Origin: Cylindrodendrum hubeiense
Taxonomy: Eukaryota > Ascomycota > Sordariomycetes > Hypocreales > Nectriaceae
Assembly (NCBI GenBank): GCA_014621425.1
Contig: JAANBB010000526.1
Coordinates: 1 to 24,679 of the forward strand
Length of the DNA stretch: 24,679 bases
Reading direction: 5' to 3'
Shown here: positions 1-9,802 of the stretch, one piece after another
Layout: each line of letters opens with the position of its first letter
Numbering within the stretch: position 1 is the first letter of the stretch
The notes under the pieces: generated by a model
What the model was told of the DNA's origin: nothing
Seen by the model: only the letters and a program-made list of their open reading frames with translations
Database searches by the model: none
Made by a program: the position numbers and the translations under genes

Positions 1-44
1 GTGTGCGTGCGAGTGTGCGTGCGAGTGTGCGTGCGAGTGTGCAG
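1..44. repeat. 12-bp GTGTGCGTGCGA tandem repeat
   Basis: About 3.5 copies of a 12-bp GT/GC-rich unit begin at the window edge and end near position 44, so the array may extend to the left. It is a simple microsatellite-like repeat with alternating purines and pyrimidines. No gene overlaps it. Confidence 0.85.
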
Positions 45-2388
45 GCTTTCCGCCGGCGGTCCAATGGCAGCCCCGGGGCAGGGAAACACCGAGTTCGCGG
101 TGTGGGTGCCCGGCAGCGGTGCCGTCGCTCATCACACGTCCGGCGATGAGGTCGGCGGTTAAGCATGGAAGAGGAGCTATCCACTCACAGCCCTGCCCCT
201 CCCCAGCCGCGAGAGGGTTGCAAAATTTAGAAGCAGCGCGGCGGGGGTGGCCCCCCGGCATTCGCACTAAAACACCGCTACCGCGTCCGCTCCAGCTGCC
301 TCCAGGGCTTGTCCCCTCGCCTGGGCGTCTATTCGGCGGCTCTGGTTGGCCCGTGGCACCGCGGGGCTGGGTCCCTTCGTCACGCTGCAGCCCAGCCAAT
401 AGGGCCAGTAGGGAGCCAATACAGGGCCCAATAGGGCCTGAGGGCGGGCCGATGTCCACGGTCCACCCACTGGGCGCCCCATCCCAACGCCGTCCATTCA
501 CGATGCCCTCCGTCGCTTGTCGATGCGATGGGTTGGCTGCCTTGTCTCTGCATGTCTCTCTGCCTGCCTCAACCTCCCTCAACCTCGCCCATCCTATTTG
601 CTCGCTGTCATCATCCTCACGCTAGCCACTTCGTGCTAGTTGCAAAATCATGGATCATGCACGCCGCTCACATCCGTGATCCTACCCTCTGGATATGCCC
701 GTCATGCCTGTCAGTCTCCCTCATTGGCAAGCTTGCCAACTGCTCCGAAATGCACCGCTGCGGGATGCGCATGCAGCCATTCGGGGATCGGGCGAGTCGG
801 AGAGTGCACGCGGCCGCAATGGACACACATGTTCCTGTTCCTGTTCATGCTGCTGTCTTGCTCATCTGTCGCTCCCGTCAATCAATGACGCTGTTGGTGC
901 CCACGCAATAAACCCGATACTGCACAATGCGTCACGGCGCCAATGAGGTTTGACGGCTCACAACATTTGCAATGCGTCTTCAACGAGTGCTATTCCGGTA
1001 TGCTATTCTGATACTGCTACCATATCCGCGACATTCACACAAGCCATCTGTCCCAGGTTCCAAGGTACGACAGCCTATCTAGCACTTCCCAGCCCCCATG
1101 GCCCCATGGCCCCATGACTCCATGGCTTTCCGTCCAGACCGTCCAGGCCGGCCAAAGAGCTCGAGCCTTGCAGAATTCGCTCTGCTGCAGAGCCACTTCT
1201 CCACAGTTCACACCGAGGCCCTTGTCTCTCGCTCTTGTCTTTCCCAGTGAGACCAGGCCGAGAAAACAAACTGGGAAAGGGTCATATTCGAACCATGCTC
1301 CGACATGGATGCCATGGCCTTCGTTTCTGCGGCCCGTCCGCGTGTCCCCGAAAGCTGACCCCGTCCCACACACATTCCCTCGCCCGCCATCAACGCCCTC
1401 CACGCCGCCCTCTGGGTCCTCGACACTGTTCTCTGGCACCATGCATGCCAAACACTTTTAGCCCCGGCGGGTATGTGAGGGGAATCACACGGTACCCATT
1501 TCCCACCGCTCGTGTTCCTGGCCCTCATCCATCCTTCGTAAAAGTCTGGCTATGTGAGGGGGGGTTCCACGGGCTTCATGCCTAGAATGTCTTGGTCTAG
1601 CCGAGCCGAAGAAGCAAAAGATCTTCGGTATCTTTGGTGGCAACTAGAAGCTGAAAGAATATGGAGACCGCTGTGGAGTGGGTGGTCGGGCAGTTGACGC
1701 CATGCGAGTGAGTCTCGGCATGATGACCGCCTCGAGTCAAGCCTCTCCATCATGAGGATGCGGGCTTGTGATTCCAGTTACCCGAGCCCCTCGCGCGATA
1801 GATCAACCTCGTCACTTGTGACTGCAACCCACCAATTCTTCAAAGTTTATCTTTCAACTTGATGTGCAAATGGGCGGTGCCTCGATCAATCATGGGGTGA
1901 CAGTAGGCGCTTGGTAGTGTGATATCGATCTACGTTCTCATACGGTTTCCTAGGCTCAATATCGTCATTACCGGTGGATTTATCGTCTAGCGATGAGTGA
2001 ACGGTCCGATACAGCAATGCTTGGGGCGTAGATCTGTAGCTCAAGATTTGGAGTCGCCTATCTAGGTACGGAATGATCTCGCCAAGACATCTGAGGTTTG
2101 CCGAGCGAAGCTGTGAGATCCTGTTTGGTTCGGTTCATATTTGTTGTGGGAAAATGAATACGTAACGACATTTCCAATGGGTTAATCGATCCAAGGCGTG
2201 GAATATGGTTTGACATCAAATCCCAATGTGAACTGTCCAGCAAGCAACCCAAGTCATTGCAATAGTCAAATGGTCTGGCTCAATTGGCGGCGGTGGGTGT
2301 GATCACGTGGCATGCTCTAGACCTTCAAATACTGCAATAGTGAGCCTCACCGCCACAAACCACCTACACAGGCGACAAACGCCTGCCA
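45..2388. other. Gene-free interval left of the tRNA
   Basis: I see no supportable gene here. The open frames on both strands are short, overlap one another in several frames and resemble no protein family I know. The sequence is GC-rich to about position 1500 and more mixed after that. It holds a cluster of three CCAAT motifs near 396-432 and a short repeated CCCCATGG stretch near 1096-1125. A CACGTG box lies at 2304-2309, about 80 nt before the tRNA. It could contain the promoter of a gene left of the window or a non-coding transcript, but nothing in the sequence shows either. Confidence 0.5.
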
Positions 2389-2460
2389 TCTTCCGTAGTA
2401 TAGTGGTCAGTATGCGAGCTTGTCACGCTCGAGACCCGGGTTCAATTCCCGGCGGGAGAG
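2389..2460 (+). tRNA. tRNA-Asp (anticodon GTC)
   Basis: A 72-nt intronless cloverleaf folds completely. The 7-bp acceptor stem pairs 2389-2395 with 2453-2459, with one T-G wobble, and the discriminator is G2460. The anticodon stem pairs 2415-2419 with 2427-2431 around a 7-nt loop, and the anticodon GTC is at 2422-2424. The T stem pairs 2436-2440 with 2448-2452 around TTCAATT. The internal A box (TAGTATAGTGGTCAG) and B box (GGTTCAATTCC) needed by RNA polymerase III are present. The CCA end is not encoded, as expected for a nuclear eukaryotic tRNA. It decodes the Asp codons GAC and GAU. Confidence 0.97.
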
Positions 2461-2494
2461 ATCCAGCCACCTGTGATACACAGGTTATTGAATA

Positions 2495-2501
2495 TTTTTT
2501 T
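2495..2501 (+). terminator. RNA polymerase III T-run terminator
   Basis: A run of seven T residues starts 35 nt after the end of tRNA-Asp, followed by further T4 runs (TGCTCTTTTGCTCCTTTTGC). Pol III stops at such T tracts, so this is the expected 3' end of the tRNA precursor. Confidence 0.75.
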
Positions 2502-2934
2502 GCTCTTTTGCTCCTTTTGCTCTAATCTTGGTGGAAGAACTCTGCACGGTCCTGCAGCGAAATGTGGTACGGCATCGTGAATAGGCAGCGACGTTGTCCC
2601 AGCACTTGTCCCACTCGACTTGCCTGTTTAAGATGCCCTGCCGACATTAGGGATGAGTCTTAGGCCGGTGGTGGCTTTTTCAGTCTAAGAAGCGAGTTGA
2701 TTGGAAATGGAGAGAACCTAAATGGGTCTCATATCTTGGGTTCAATATCAGCATCAATCCCAACTTGTGAGCTTGTCTCTCTCATTCTACCTCTTCGAGC
2801 AGCGTGTAAAGGCAAACTTGAGCAACTCGACCAACTCACTCGCGGTATTACTCTAAAGCAAGAGGCTGAAGGACACCGCTCTCTCATCTTAGAACCAACA
2901 TATCGTCAAAGGCGAGAAGTAAACATTTGTCGCC
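2502..2934 (+). promoter_or_regulatory. Upstream region of the HD-domain gene
   Basis: This 433-bp spacer runs from the tRNA terminator to the next start codon. It becomes CT-rich and CAA-rich over the last 170 nt, as fungal leaders usually do. I do not recognise a specific regulatory site. An open frame crosses the region but starts on a non-ATG codon and overlaps the HD gene out of frame. Confidence 0.4.
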
Positions 2935-3567
2935 ATGGCATCCCAGGATCTCAGTGTGGATGACGCCCTCATCACCCAAGTGACGGCCTACGTTGAGCGC
3001 TACATGTCAAACTACGACGCCTCTCACGACTTCAACCACATCCAGCGTGTCCTCCGTCTCTCCCAGCACATCCAAACCCACACTCCCAACACCCGTCGGC
3101 CCCTTGTCACACTCGTCGCGCTCCTCCACGACGTCGGCGACAAGAAGTACGTGAAGCCCGGCGAGGACCCCTCACGCATGGTGTACACATACCTGCGCTC
3201 CCTTGACGTGTCCGAGGCCCTCGCCGAGGCCGTCCAGACCATCTGCCTGGGCGTCAGCTATTCGTCCGAGATCAAGGACCCCGCGCGCGTGCTCGCCCTC
3301 ATCGACGAGTATCCCGAGCTGGCCGTCGTGCAGGATGCGGACCGGCTAGATGCCATTGGCGCTGTGGGCATCGCCAGGACGTTTGCTTTTGGCGGGGCCA
3401 AGAACCGGACGTTAGAGAACACCATGGAACACTTTGACGAGAAGCTGTTGCTGCTCGAGGGGATGATGAAGACGGATGAGGGACGCCGGCTTGCGAAGGA
3501 GAGGACGGAGCGATTGCGCTTGATGAAGCAGTGGTGGGAGGCGGAGACCGGAGAGCAAGTTATGTGA
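2935..3567 (+). CDS. HD-domain metal-dependent phosphohydrolase
   Basis: This is a single-exon gene of 210 residues. The first ATG sits in a strong context (GTCGCCATGGCA). The protein matches the small HD-superfamily phosphohydrolases found in bacteria and fungi. The visible motifs are SHDFNH (residues 30-35), LLHDVGD (63-69), which supplies the name-giving His65-Asp66 pair, and [13 protein letters not shown] (133-145). His35, His65, Asp66 and Asp136 are the likely metal ligands. The length fits the stand-alone family, with no extra domain, signal peptide or membrane segment, so it is probably soluble. Members usually hydrolyse nucleotides or related phosphoesters, but the substrate cannot be told from the sequence. 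The C-terminus is charged and helical (residues 170-205). It lies on the same strand as the F-box gene, 484 bp upstream of that gene's start, and there is no sign of a functional link. Confidence 0.9.
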   Translation: MASQDLSVDDALITQVTAYVERYMSNYDASHDFNHIQRVLRLSQHIQTHTPNTRRPLVTLVALLHDVGDKKYVKPGEDPSRMVYTYLRSLDVSEALAEAVQTICLGVSYSSEIKDPARVLALIDEYPELAVVQDADRLDAIGAVGIARTFAFGGAKNRTLENTMEHFDEKLLLLEGMMKTDEGRRLAKERTERLRLMKQWWEAETGEQVM

Positions 3568-4051
3568 GGAGCACCATGTGTGAAGAGATGCCGTCGAAAA
3601 TAGAAGAAAATGGATTCAACAGAGATAAATTCAACAAGTTTCAATCGAGAAATGATGACTGCTTAGTGTTTTTCTGTCAGCGCGAGCAGTCAGACGCGTC
3701 TTACCTGAGCGAGTGCACCATGTCAGACGAGATGGGTCTTGCGCAAAACAGCCAGTCTCACGTCTCACGCTGAATAGAGATATGAGACTCGTATAAAGAG
3801 AAGGCCCCCTGTCGATGACTAAATTATCCCTTGTTCCCGGGTGTTTGCCGATTCCTCCACTACCGATGTGTTGGTAGAGCGAACTCATTGAGAACGGCTC
3901 CGAGAAACACCAACTAAACCATCACAACCCCAAATTTACTTATCCTAGTGCCCAATTTCGGAGGCATTATCTACTCAAAATCACCGAATCCACACGCTTG
4001 ACGTGCTCCCATTCATCTCTAGGCACCCTTAACCGTCCTCTAAACACCACA
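3568..4051 (+). other. Spacer: 3' UTR of HD gene and F-box promoter
   Basis: This 484-bp spacer holds the AT-richer trailer of the HD gene (AAAATAGAAGAAAATGG near 3597) and the leader of the F-box gene, which becomes C/A-rich after 3900. I see no conserved open frame. A short ATG-less frame runs into the F-box gene from 3998 and is read here as leader. Confidence 0.4.
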
Positions 4052-4624
4052 ATGGACAAGCTCCCCTCTGAAATCCTCGTCGAGATCCTTCATCATCTCC
4101 CGATCTCGAGCTGCAAGACGGCCCGTCTCACCTCCCGCGCCTTCAATTCCGTCCTCTCCAAGCGCACTTTTAGCGTCCTCACCTCTTTCATCGACTTGCG
4201 CACGGCCGAGGCGACCCTCGTCTCGCTATCACAGGACCTCACCCGTCGCCGGCGCTCGATCTGGTCCCCGCGCTGCTCCGTCCCCGTAGGCCTACCCATC
4301 ATCGAGTCATTCCTCCTCGCCCTCTGGGCCGGCCTATGCGGTGGGCCTTGGGTTCCATCGCAGGCTCCCGGCGAGAGCAGGAGATTGACTGTCGCAGCGC
4401 TGCAGGGGGGCCTTGGCAGGGCTGACATTACGGAGGGCATCCTGCGGGAGATGCTGTTTCGGTATGCGCTGTATATGAGCTACCTGTGTCCAGATGACAA
4501 GGTCACACCGCACGCGTGGGTGTTTGATTTTCTGCTGCACCGGGACGCTGAGGGTCACGGTGCAGATAACAATCCATGGGTAGATGTGGACACAGCTAAA
4601 GAGGAACTCATGTCTGCATATTGA
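4052..4624 (+). CDS. Small F-box protein
   Basis: This is a single-exon gene of 190 residues. The frame is open from 3998, but that codon is TTG. The first ATG is at 4052 in a good context (CACCACAATGG), and the F-box begins right after it. Residues 1-45 form an F-box: LPSEILVEILHHLP, then a helix with CKTARLTSRAFNSVLS. F-boxes bind Skp1 and recruit substrates to SCF ubiquitin ligases. The remaining 145 residues contain a hydrophobic stretch (LPIIESFLLALWAGL) and no WD40 or leucine-rich repeat, so the substrate-binding part is not recognisable. Lineage-expanded F-box genes with divergent C-termini are common in ascomycetes. Its function beyond SCF association is unknown. It converges on the GPI-protein gene, with 322 bp between the two stop codons. 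Confidence 0.75.
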   Translation: MDKLPSEILVEILHHLPISSCKTARLTSRAFNSVLSKRTFSVLTSFIDLRTAEATLVSLSQDLTRRRRSIWSPRCSVPVGLPIIESFLLALWAGLCGGPWVPSQAPGESRRLTVAALQGGLGRADITEGILREMLFRYALYMSYLCPDDKVTPHAWVFDFLLHRDAEGHGADNNPWVDVDTAKEELMSAY

Positions 4625-4946
4625 GAAGGATCATCAGAAGGGGACTCAGTCGATCAAAAAGAGTGATTGATTGAAAGCTAAAGAGTGGCTGGTATGAATG
4701 AATGATTGTTTTCAATAACATTAATATAATGAATGCGTGTAGCTATCTATAGATAGACGCATGCCTTCCCATTCCCATGAGGTTCCTCATCCGTGAGGCC
4801 AGTCTCATTTATCCGGAGCCAATAATATGACAATGTTTCCTAACGCCGGTCGCTTGCGCGACAATAAAAGATGCAATTCCAAATGCTTCGCTATCGTATC
4901 GCGTCAAATGAGTGTGGGGCTTTTATAAAGTGTTATCGGTGGTGGT
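4625..4946. other. Convergent 3' intergenic region
   Basis: This 322-bp AT-rich spacer lies between two convergent genes. It contains AT-rich segments suited to 3'-end formation, including CAATAACATTAATATAATG near 4714 and, for the minus-strand gene, AT-rich sequence around 4860-4930. No coding potential is visible. Confidence 0.5.
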
Positions 4947-5940
4947 TTAGATGAGGAAGGCGGCAGCAATGCCGGCGACGGCGAGCAAGCCACTCACGGC
5001 GTTGGCTGCGGCGGCGCCGGTCGGGATGGTTTCGGGGACGGAGGTGGAAGTGGAAGCGGGGCCGACAGGGACCCGGGTGGCGGACTCGCCCCCATTCTGG
5101 CCGCCGTTGCCGGCGGCACCGTAGTCGCCACTGCCACCGTGGCACGTGGAGCAGGTACCGTTATGGTGAGGTAGAGGGGATCCGCCACTGGGGGCCGGAA
5201 CATATGTAGTAAGAGTAGTATGAGGCGGGTTGTGCGGGTTGTAAGTCGCAGTAGAGTTGTGACTGGGGTAGACTGGGGCAGTGTAGGTAATGGTCCTGGT
5301 CACCGAATCGCCGGGCGAGGTGGGGTTGGGGTACGTGAAGGTAACACACTTGGTCGTGTAGTGATCGGGTTCTGTGGGCTTGCCGGTGTTGCCAGGCTCT
5401 CCCGGCACTGTAGAGTTGTATTGGACTGACTTGGTAGTCTCCGGGGCCGGTTGAGTGTAGACGGTCGTAATGGACTCGAGGGATGAGGGAGTGCTATCGG
5501 GGTATGAGGGAGTACTATCGAGGGATGAGGGAGTACCCTCGGGGTATGAGGAAGTAACGGTGTAGGCGGGCTGGCACAACTCCGCAGGGAGAGTATAAGG
5601 CGTGTCGGCATAGACAACACACTTTAAGGTTGAGTCAGCATGAGAAAGAATCTTATCTATCCGAGGGATAACCACTCACGTTCTTCTCACAGGCAGCGCT
5701 GCCGTATGATCCAGGCTTCTCGTAGCAACTACCGACTGCGCCAGCAGGAGGGTATCCGGAAAGGTTGTTTGAGCATCGTCCAGTTGTACCGTGGCCGTAC
5801 TCGTCACATCTTAGGATGATGTCGCCGCCCAGGCAGTAGTTGGTGTTTGGCTTTCCGCAGGCGTATTTTCCATCATTCTCTGTGTATCCGGCGTTGGCAA
5901 CGGCCGCAGCGGCAACGACGAGGAGAGTAGCCGTCTTCAT
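4947..5940 (-). CDS. GPI-anchored cysteine-rich secreted protein
   Basis: Two exons (5940-5680 and 5621-4947) encode 311 residues. The 58-nt intron 5679-5622 has a GTGAGT donor, a GCTGAC branch site and an AAG acceptor. Residues 1-17 are a signal peptide (MKTATLLVVAAAAVANA). Residues 18-105 form a compact domain with eight cysteines (28, 36, 45, 56, 72, 84, 88, 103). The intron falls exactly between Asn87 and Cys88. Ser/Thr/Pro-rich stalk follows, including a heptapeptide tandem repeat and several N-glycosylation sequons such as NST. The C-terminus is a hydrophobic tail (AVSGLLAVAGIAAAFLI) after a small-residue patch, typical of a GPI-attachment signal. The cysteine spacing does not look like CFEM. 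The protein is probably displayed on the plasma membrane or wall. Its ligand or enzymatic role is unknown, and an adhesin or effector-like surface protein is possible. Confidence 0.85.
5476..5559 (-). repeat. 21-bp in-frame tandem repeat, four copies
   Basis: Four 21-bp units (5476-5496, 5497-5517, 5518-5538, 5539-5559) lie head to tail in exon 2 of the GPI-anchored protein. Each encodes a heptapeptide ending in STP or GTP. Units 1 and 3, and units 2 and 4, are the closest pairs, which suggests duplication of a 42-bp dimer. The repeat lengthens the Ser/Thr/Pro stalk. Confidence 0.85.
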
Positions 5941-6110
5941 TCTGAGTCTTGGTGATTTGTAGTGTTAACAAACGAAGGGATATATCGACAAAGCCAATAC
6001 AAAGGTGTCAATACTGAAGCGAAGGGCGATGGTGTGCTGAGGTGATGGATAGTGAGATAAAACACCAGGCAGAGTCGTCCTTATATTCCCAACGTCCGCT
6101 GATGGCCCCG
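5941..6110 (-). promoter_or_regulatory. Probable promoter of the GPI-protein gene
   Basis: Read on the minus strand, an AATATAAGG element near 6078-6086 lies about 140 nt upstream of the ATG and could be a TATA box. A second ATATAT sits at about 5980, nearer the start. The leader between them is rich in A and C. The assignment rests on position alone. Confidence 0.35.
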
Positions 6111-7078
6111 AGTGCCTTGAGTGCCTTAGTTCGGTAAGCAAGACATCCTCGCCCGAGCTAAAGTTGCCATCTTCGTGGCCGTCGGGACCAATGGCGGCCG
6201 ACCCAAGTTGCAGGGCTGATAAGACTATGGCTCGGTGGCTGGAGGAAAGGGCAAAAGCGATACGAGGTGCGGGTTGTCGAGTGGGCGAACGTGGGCGGCC
6301 GTATTGCTGACAACCACTGACAACCCTCCCCCCAGTTCCTAAAAGGGAAACCCTTCAAGGCGCACATCGTATAGTAGACTTGTCTGTCGTCCGCCGAGTT
6401 GCCGCTTTCCCATGCTGGTGATCCGCCACGGAGCCTGGACCCATTGTCATATGCAGCGTCTGATCCCCGCGTATGTCATCCTCAAATAAATCGGGTGGGT
6501 CTTGAAGAGGGCTGCGTTAAGCCACCAGGGACTCAGGGAGTGTTCCTTGTCGAACCCGTCGGACCCTGACAGTACCGACGCCGGCATCTCTACGTCCGGG
6601 ACCCCTACGCTGGGCTGAGCGAATTGACGCGCGATCGGCGATAGATCGAGGCACTGCTCGAAAGCCACGACTCCATATTTGCTGATGGGCGGAGGCGATG
6701 TCAGTGTTGACAGGGCTATTCTTGGGACATGGCGTTGTCGGTTCAGGCTAGTCAAGGGCCATGTGCCGACCGGTCGTTCCGCGTACCGATTCGGCCGGTC
6801 CCGCCACCGCACTGACGCCAAGCCCTACAGGGCCCCAGACTGAGCATGGAATTCACTGGAATGCCCAACAGTGACAGAGACAGTGCTCGGCATGACCTCA
6901 TCGTGAATATCTTTAGCATCCAGAGCCCGGGTCCTGGGTCCGAGGGCTTCTCCGGGTCTCCAGAATTGAGATCAACAGATCTGGTGCATCGTCGACTGCG
7001 TCGATAGCGTCGGCGGTGATTCCATATCCATGTTGCCGCCGTGTCGACTCACCCGGTGACTCAGGCACTTACCTGCCG

Positions 7079-7103
7079 ACCTACCTACCTACCTACCTAC
7101 CTG
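7079..7103. repeat. CCTA tetranucleotide microsatellite
   Basis: About six uninterrupted ACCT/CCTA units. Shorter CCTACCTA or AGGTAGGT patches recur elsewhere in the window, for example near 8850 and 17700, so this word is common in the genome's spacers. Confidence 0.85.
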
Positions 7104-7940
7104 GACAGACAGACACAGGTGGCCGGCATATTCGGTCCTCTTCCAGGCGGAGAGCTCGTCAGTGTGTGGTGGCTCGTCACGAATCGCAGCACATGGTTGA
7201 TTCACATTCGTAAAAGCCAGTCATCGGAAGCGCTCGTTTAGACGCCTCGAGGCCCAGCTCTCCCAAAAAAGAACATGGCCAGTCCCGGAGATCCAGTGAC
7301 AGCGGCGTGTGAGCTCTCTTCCGATCATGGTGGCCACCCAGCGCAACGTTGCGTGAGAACCTTGGCCCAGCTGCTTGGGCAGGCGTCAAGGTGGTGGCTT
7401 AACTTCAGCCTCAAGGCCGCACAGACCCATGTCTTTCCCAAGCCCCAGCCACAGTCTGACTGCCCGCCAACGGCTGCATTTCATCCATCCCACCAAACGA
7501 GCACTGCCCTGCAGTTGCCTGCGAGGCTCGCCAATGTTAAATACCAGGCAGGCCTCCACTGGAATTTGACGTCGTCAGCTCTTTCGCACGGAGACCGTGT
7601 GTGGAGGAACCTTCCTCCCTTCAGGATACGTAAGCGCTCTCAGCTCGTTCTGGGATCGAGATGTGACCGGGTGAGTGTCACTAACGACTCTGACAGCCAG
7701 TCACACAGCTAGCAACACGAGCAGCGAGCACTCGCCCCAGTGGAATCGGACCTACTTGTCGATTTTAGTAAAGCTTCCCGTCCGTCTAAGCATTACAAAG
7801 GCGTAGAAATGTGCGGGAGTTGAAAAAGGCAGTCTTGGGCAACATACGACGACGGCAGGTTCGTATATCGGCACCCAAGCGGCCTTCTTCCCCGCACCAC
7901 CAGACTCCCTCGTGGTATGATTGAGCCGAAAAGTCCACTT

Positions 7941-7965
7941 CAGTCTGATCAGTCTGATCAGTCTG
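7941..7965. repeat. 9-bp CAGTCTGAT tandem repeat
   Basis: Nearly three head-to-tail copies of CAGTCTGAT. The junctions create overlapping TGATCA palindromes. The repeat is in a stretch without a supported gene. Confidence 0.8.
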
Positions 7966-8444
7966 GTTTCTTCGCCATGGCAGATCCGATCGAGCGTCAA
8001 CATGGATCTTGACGACATATTGGCATCTGGCTCGCCATCGGCCTAGTATCCAGGATAGATCATCTCCAGATGCGCCTCGGAATATTGCCATCGATGGGCT
8101 ATGCACATCTAGTGCGGGTGCTCGGATCATGCGGGCTCTCGGGCTGTGCGAGAAGCCATACGCATCCGTATGGGCGCAGTTTGAGACGTGAGTGCCGTTG
8201 TCCAGGTGTCTAACCTGGGATTTGTGCGAATACGACGTTGAAGAAGCGGTATTCCAACGGCAAGGTGGCATGGTTATGTAGTAAACCAAACACAACGAAT
8301 GTGCACAAGAGTGGTATTTGATACCCAGGCGCCAGTGAGTATGCAGCCGTAGAAGGCGACGATTAGGTCGCCATCATATCGATTGTGACAATGCGAGATT
8401 TGAAGATGCAAACATCGAAGTTTCTGGGGGCGTCCTTCTAATTA

Positions 8445-8473
8445 CGGTACCTCGGTACTCGGTACTCAGTATT
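8445..8473. repeat. CGGTACT short tandem repeat
   Basis: Three to four imperfect copies of CGGTAC(C)T followed by a decayed CAGTATT copy. It is a simple repeat in a gene-poor stretch with no function visible. Confidence 0.7.
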
Positions 8474-9751
8474 CATTCGCTCCTCGCACAACATGTAGGC
8501 CGATGCACATTCCTCGTTTCGGAGCATTGGGCAACGTCATATGTTGTGATCGATCGTCGCTGTCGGTGTTATAGCTCAGGACACTGATTCGGTCCACGAT
8601 GCAAATCAGAGTTCAGCAACGCCGCCATGTCGCACCTATTTTGAGTCAAGCGCAACAAAGGCCGCCAAATATAGGCGCTGCATGTATGGGCTAGGAGGTC
8701 TCTGGCGGGTTGCATCCTGTGGAAGAGGAAGAGGCTTCGTGCCATCGTGTGCGAGTTTGTGACGCAGACTCGGCGCCCGAGGGCGATGTGTGTAGGGTAG
8801 GTGGTTTCGAAGCGGCGAACCCGGTAGCTCTGATGGATACGGATACCTAGGTAGGTATTGCTTTGACATGGCATAAGACACCAACTGCTCATATTCGATC
8901 AGTCGATTAACAGGATGGCGGACTACATAGTACCCCATACTCGTGCATGAGTCTGAGAAGGTGACAGAGCCTAACATCAAACACTAGAAAGCAAAACACC
9001 AAGCAAGATGCAGGGACTCAGGGACTCAGACAGCTAGCTAGTGGCATAACGGAGAGACAGCGGCGGGCTGGGCAAATCAGCGGGCCGAGATAGTGGTTGC
9101 GGTGCGGGACGCGGGACGCATGAGGCGATTTCGTGTCTCACCTTCTGTTGCACTCCATCATCTCCCGCCATCTGCCATCAATCAGCACCACGGGACAGGA
9201 GGGCTTCAGGCGCGGGCCGCCAACATGGACCCCACTCCAGTATGGAATGAATGCCAGATCCCGCCTGGAGAATAGTGACCCGGAGGAGACAGTGGCCAGT
9301 CGTACCAAGGGCCCAGTGGGAGGGACAGTTGTAGCGACCAGTCGCAGCGTCGACCAGCCACCGGGTGGAGGGGAAGGTGGCGAGTCAAACCACCAGGAAA
9401 AAAGGACCTGCCTATCTCATGCTAAATGTCTGGTCGCGCCGCTTTGAAATGGCTTGCAGACGTGCAGCAGTCCGTTCTGATTCGGTTCATGGCCCTGCAA
9501 AAGAAAGAGGGTCGCGAGGAAGGGCAAGCGGGAATCGCCTTGTGAGTGGCCTGTCACGACGTCCAAGCCTGCAGCGAGCGAGCTGCAGAATGCAGTCTCC
9601 TGTTAGCGGCATCCTCCCGGGTTGCGTCTCCGACACGGCCCATTCGTCGGGGGGGGTTTGGTCTAGGATGCTTCATGTAGCGCCGCTGAGAGCACGAGGT
9701 GAGATGGGTTTTTTTCCCTCTCACGTCCGCTAGGTCGATATGGTCCGCGAT

Positions 9752-9802
9752 GGGATGGGGGGGAGAGGGGAGATGGAGGGGAGATGGAGGGAAGAGGGGG
9801 AG
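9752..9802 (+). repeat. Purine-rich G-tract repeat, G-quadruplex-like
   Basis: The stretch consists of G runs of three to seven separated by AT, AGA or AGATGGA, which meets the usual four-G-run rule with loops of at most seven nt. The core AGATGGAGGGG is repeated. It sits about 1.6 kb before the serine-rich gene. Confidence 0.6.

Larger units (their letters stand above)
6111..9000. other. Gene-poor interval, left part
   Basis: I see no supportable gene here. The longest open frames are 6447-6821 (minus, 124 codons, starting on TTG directly after a stop) and 7275-7712 (plus, 145 codons, ATG in a fair context). Neither shows a domain, a signal peptide or obvious conservation. The interval holds several short repeats: CCTA units near 7079-7103, 9-bp CAGTCTGAT units at 7941-7965, and CGGTACT units near 8445-8473. 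Base composition is similar to flanking spacers, without the AT-rich blocks that repeat-induced mutation would leave. Confidence 0.45.

Noticed and set aside
1096..1125. Repeated CCCCATGG words as a regulatory array
   Set aside because: Only three short copies of a simple palindromic word, with no neighbouring gene or spacing pattern to support function.
2697..2963. Plus-strand open frame overlapping the HD-domain gene start
   Set aside because: It starts on TTG, overlaps the HD gene out of frame and has no recognisable sequence, so it is leader.
5631..5637. TGACTCA (minus strand) in the GPI-protein gene as a CPC1 site
   Set aside because: It overlaps the CTGAC branch site of the intron, which explains the sequence without regulation.
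6447..6821. Minus-strand open frame of 124 codons with a protein-like C-terminal half
   Set aside because: It starts on TTG directly after a stop codon, has its first ATG late, shows no domain and has no splice sites that link it to other coding sequence.
7275..7712. Plus-strand 145-codon ATG open frame in a fair start context
   Set aside because: No domain, signal peptide or recognisable similarity. Overlapping frames in the same stretch are also open, as expected by chance in GC-rich sequence. It is kept only as a candidate orphan in the findings.
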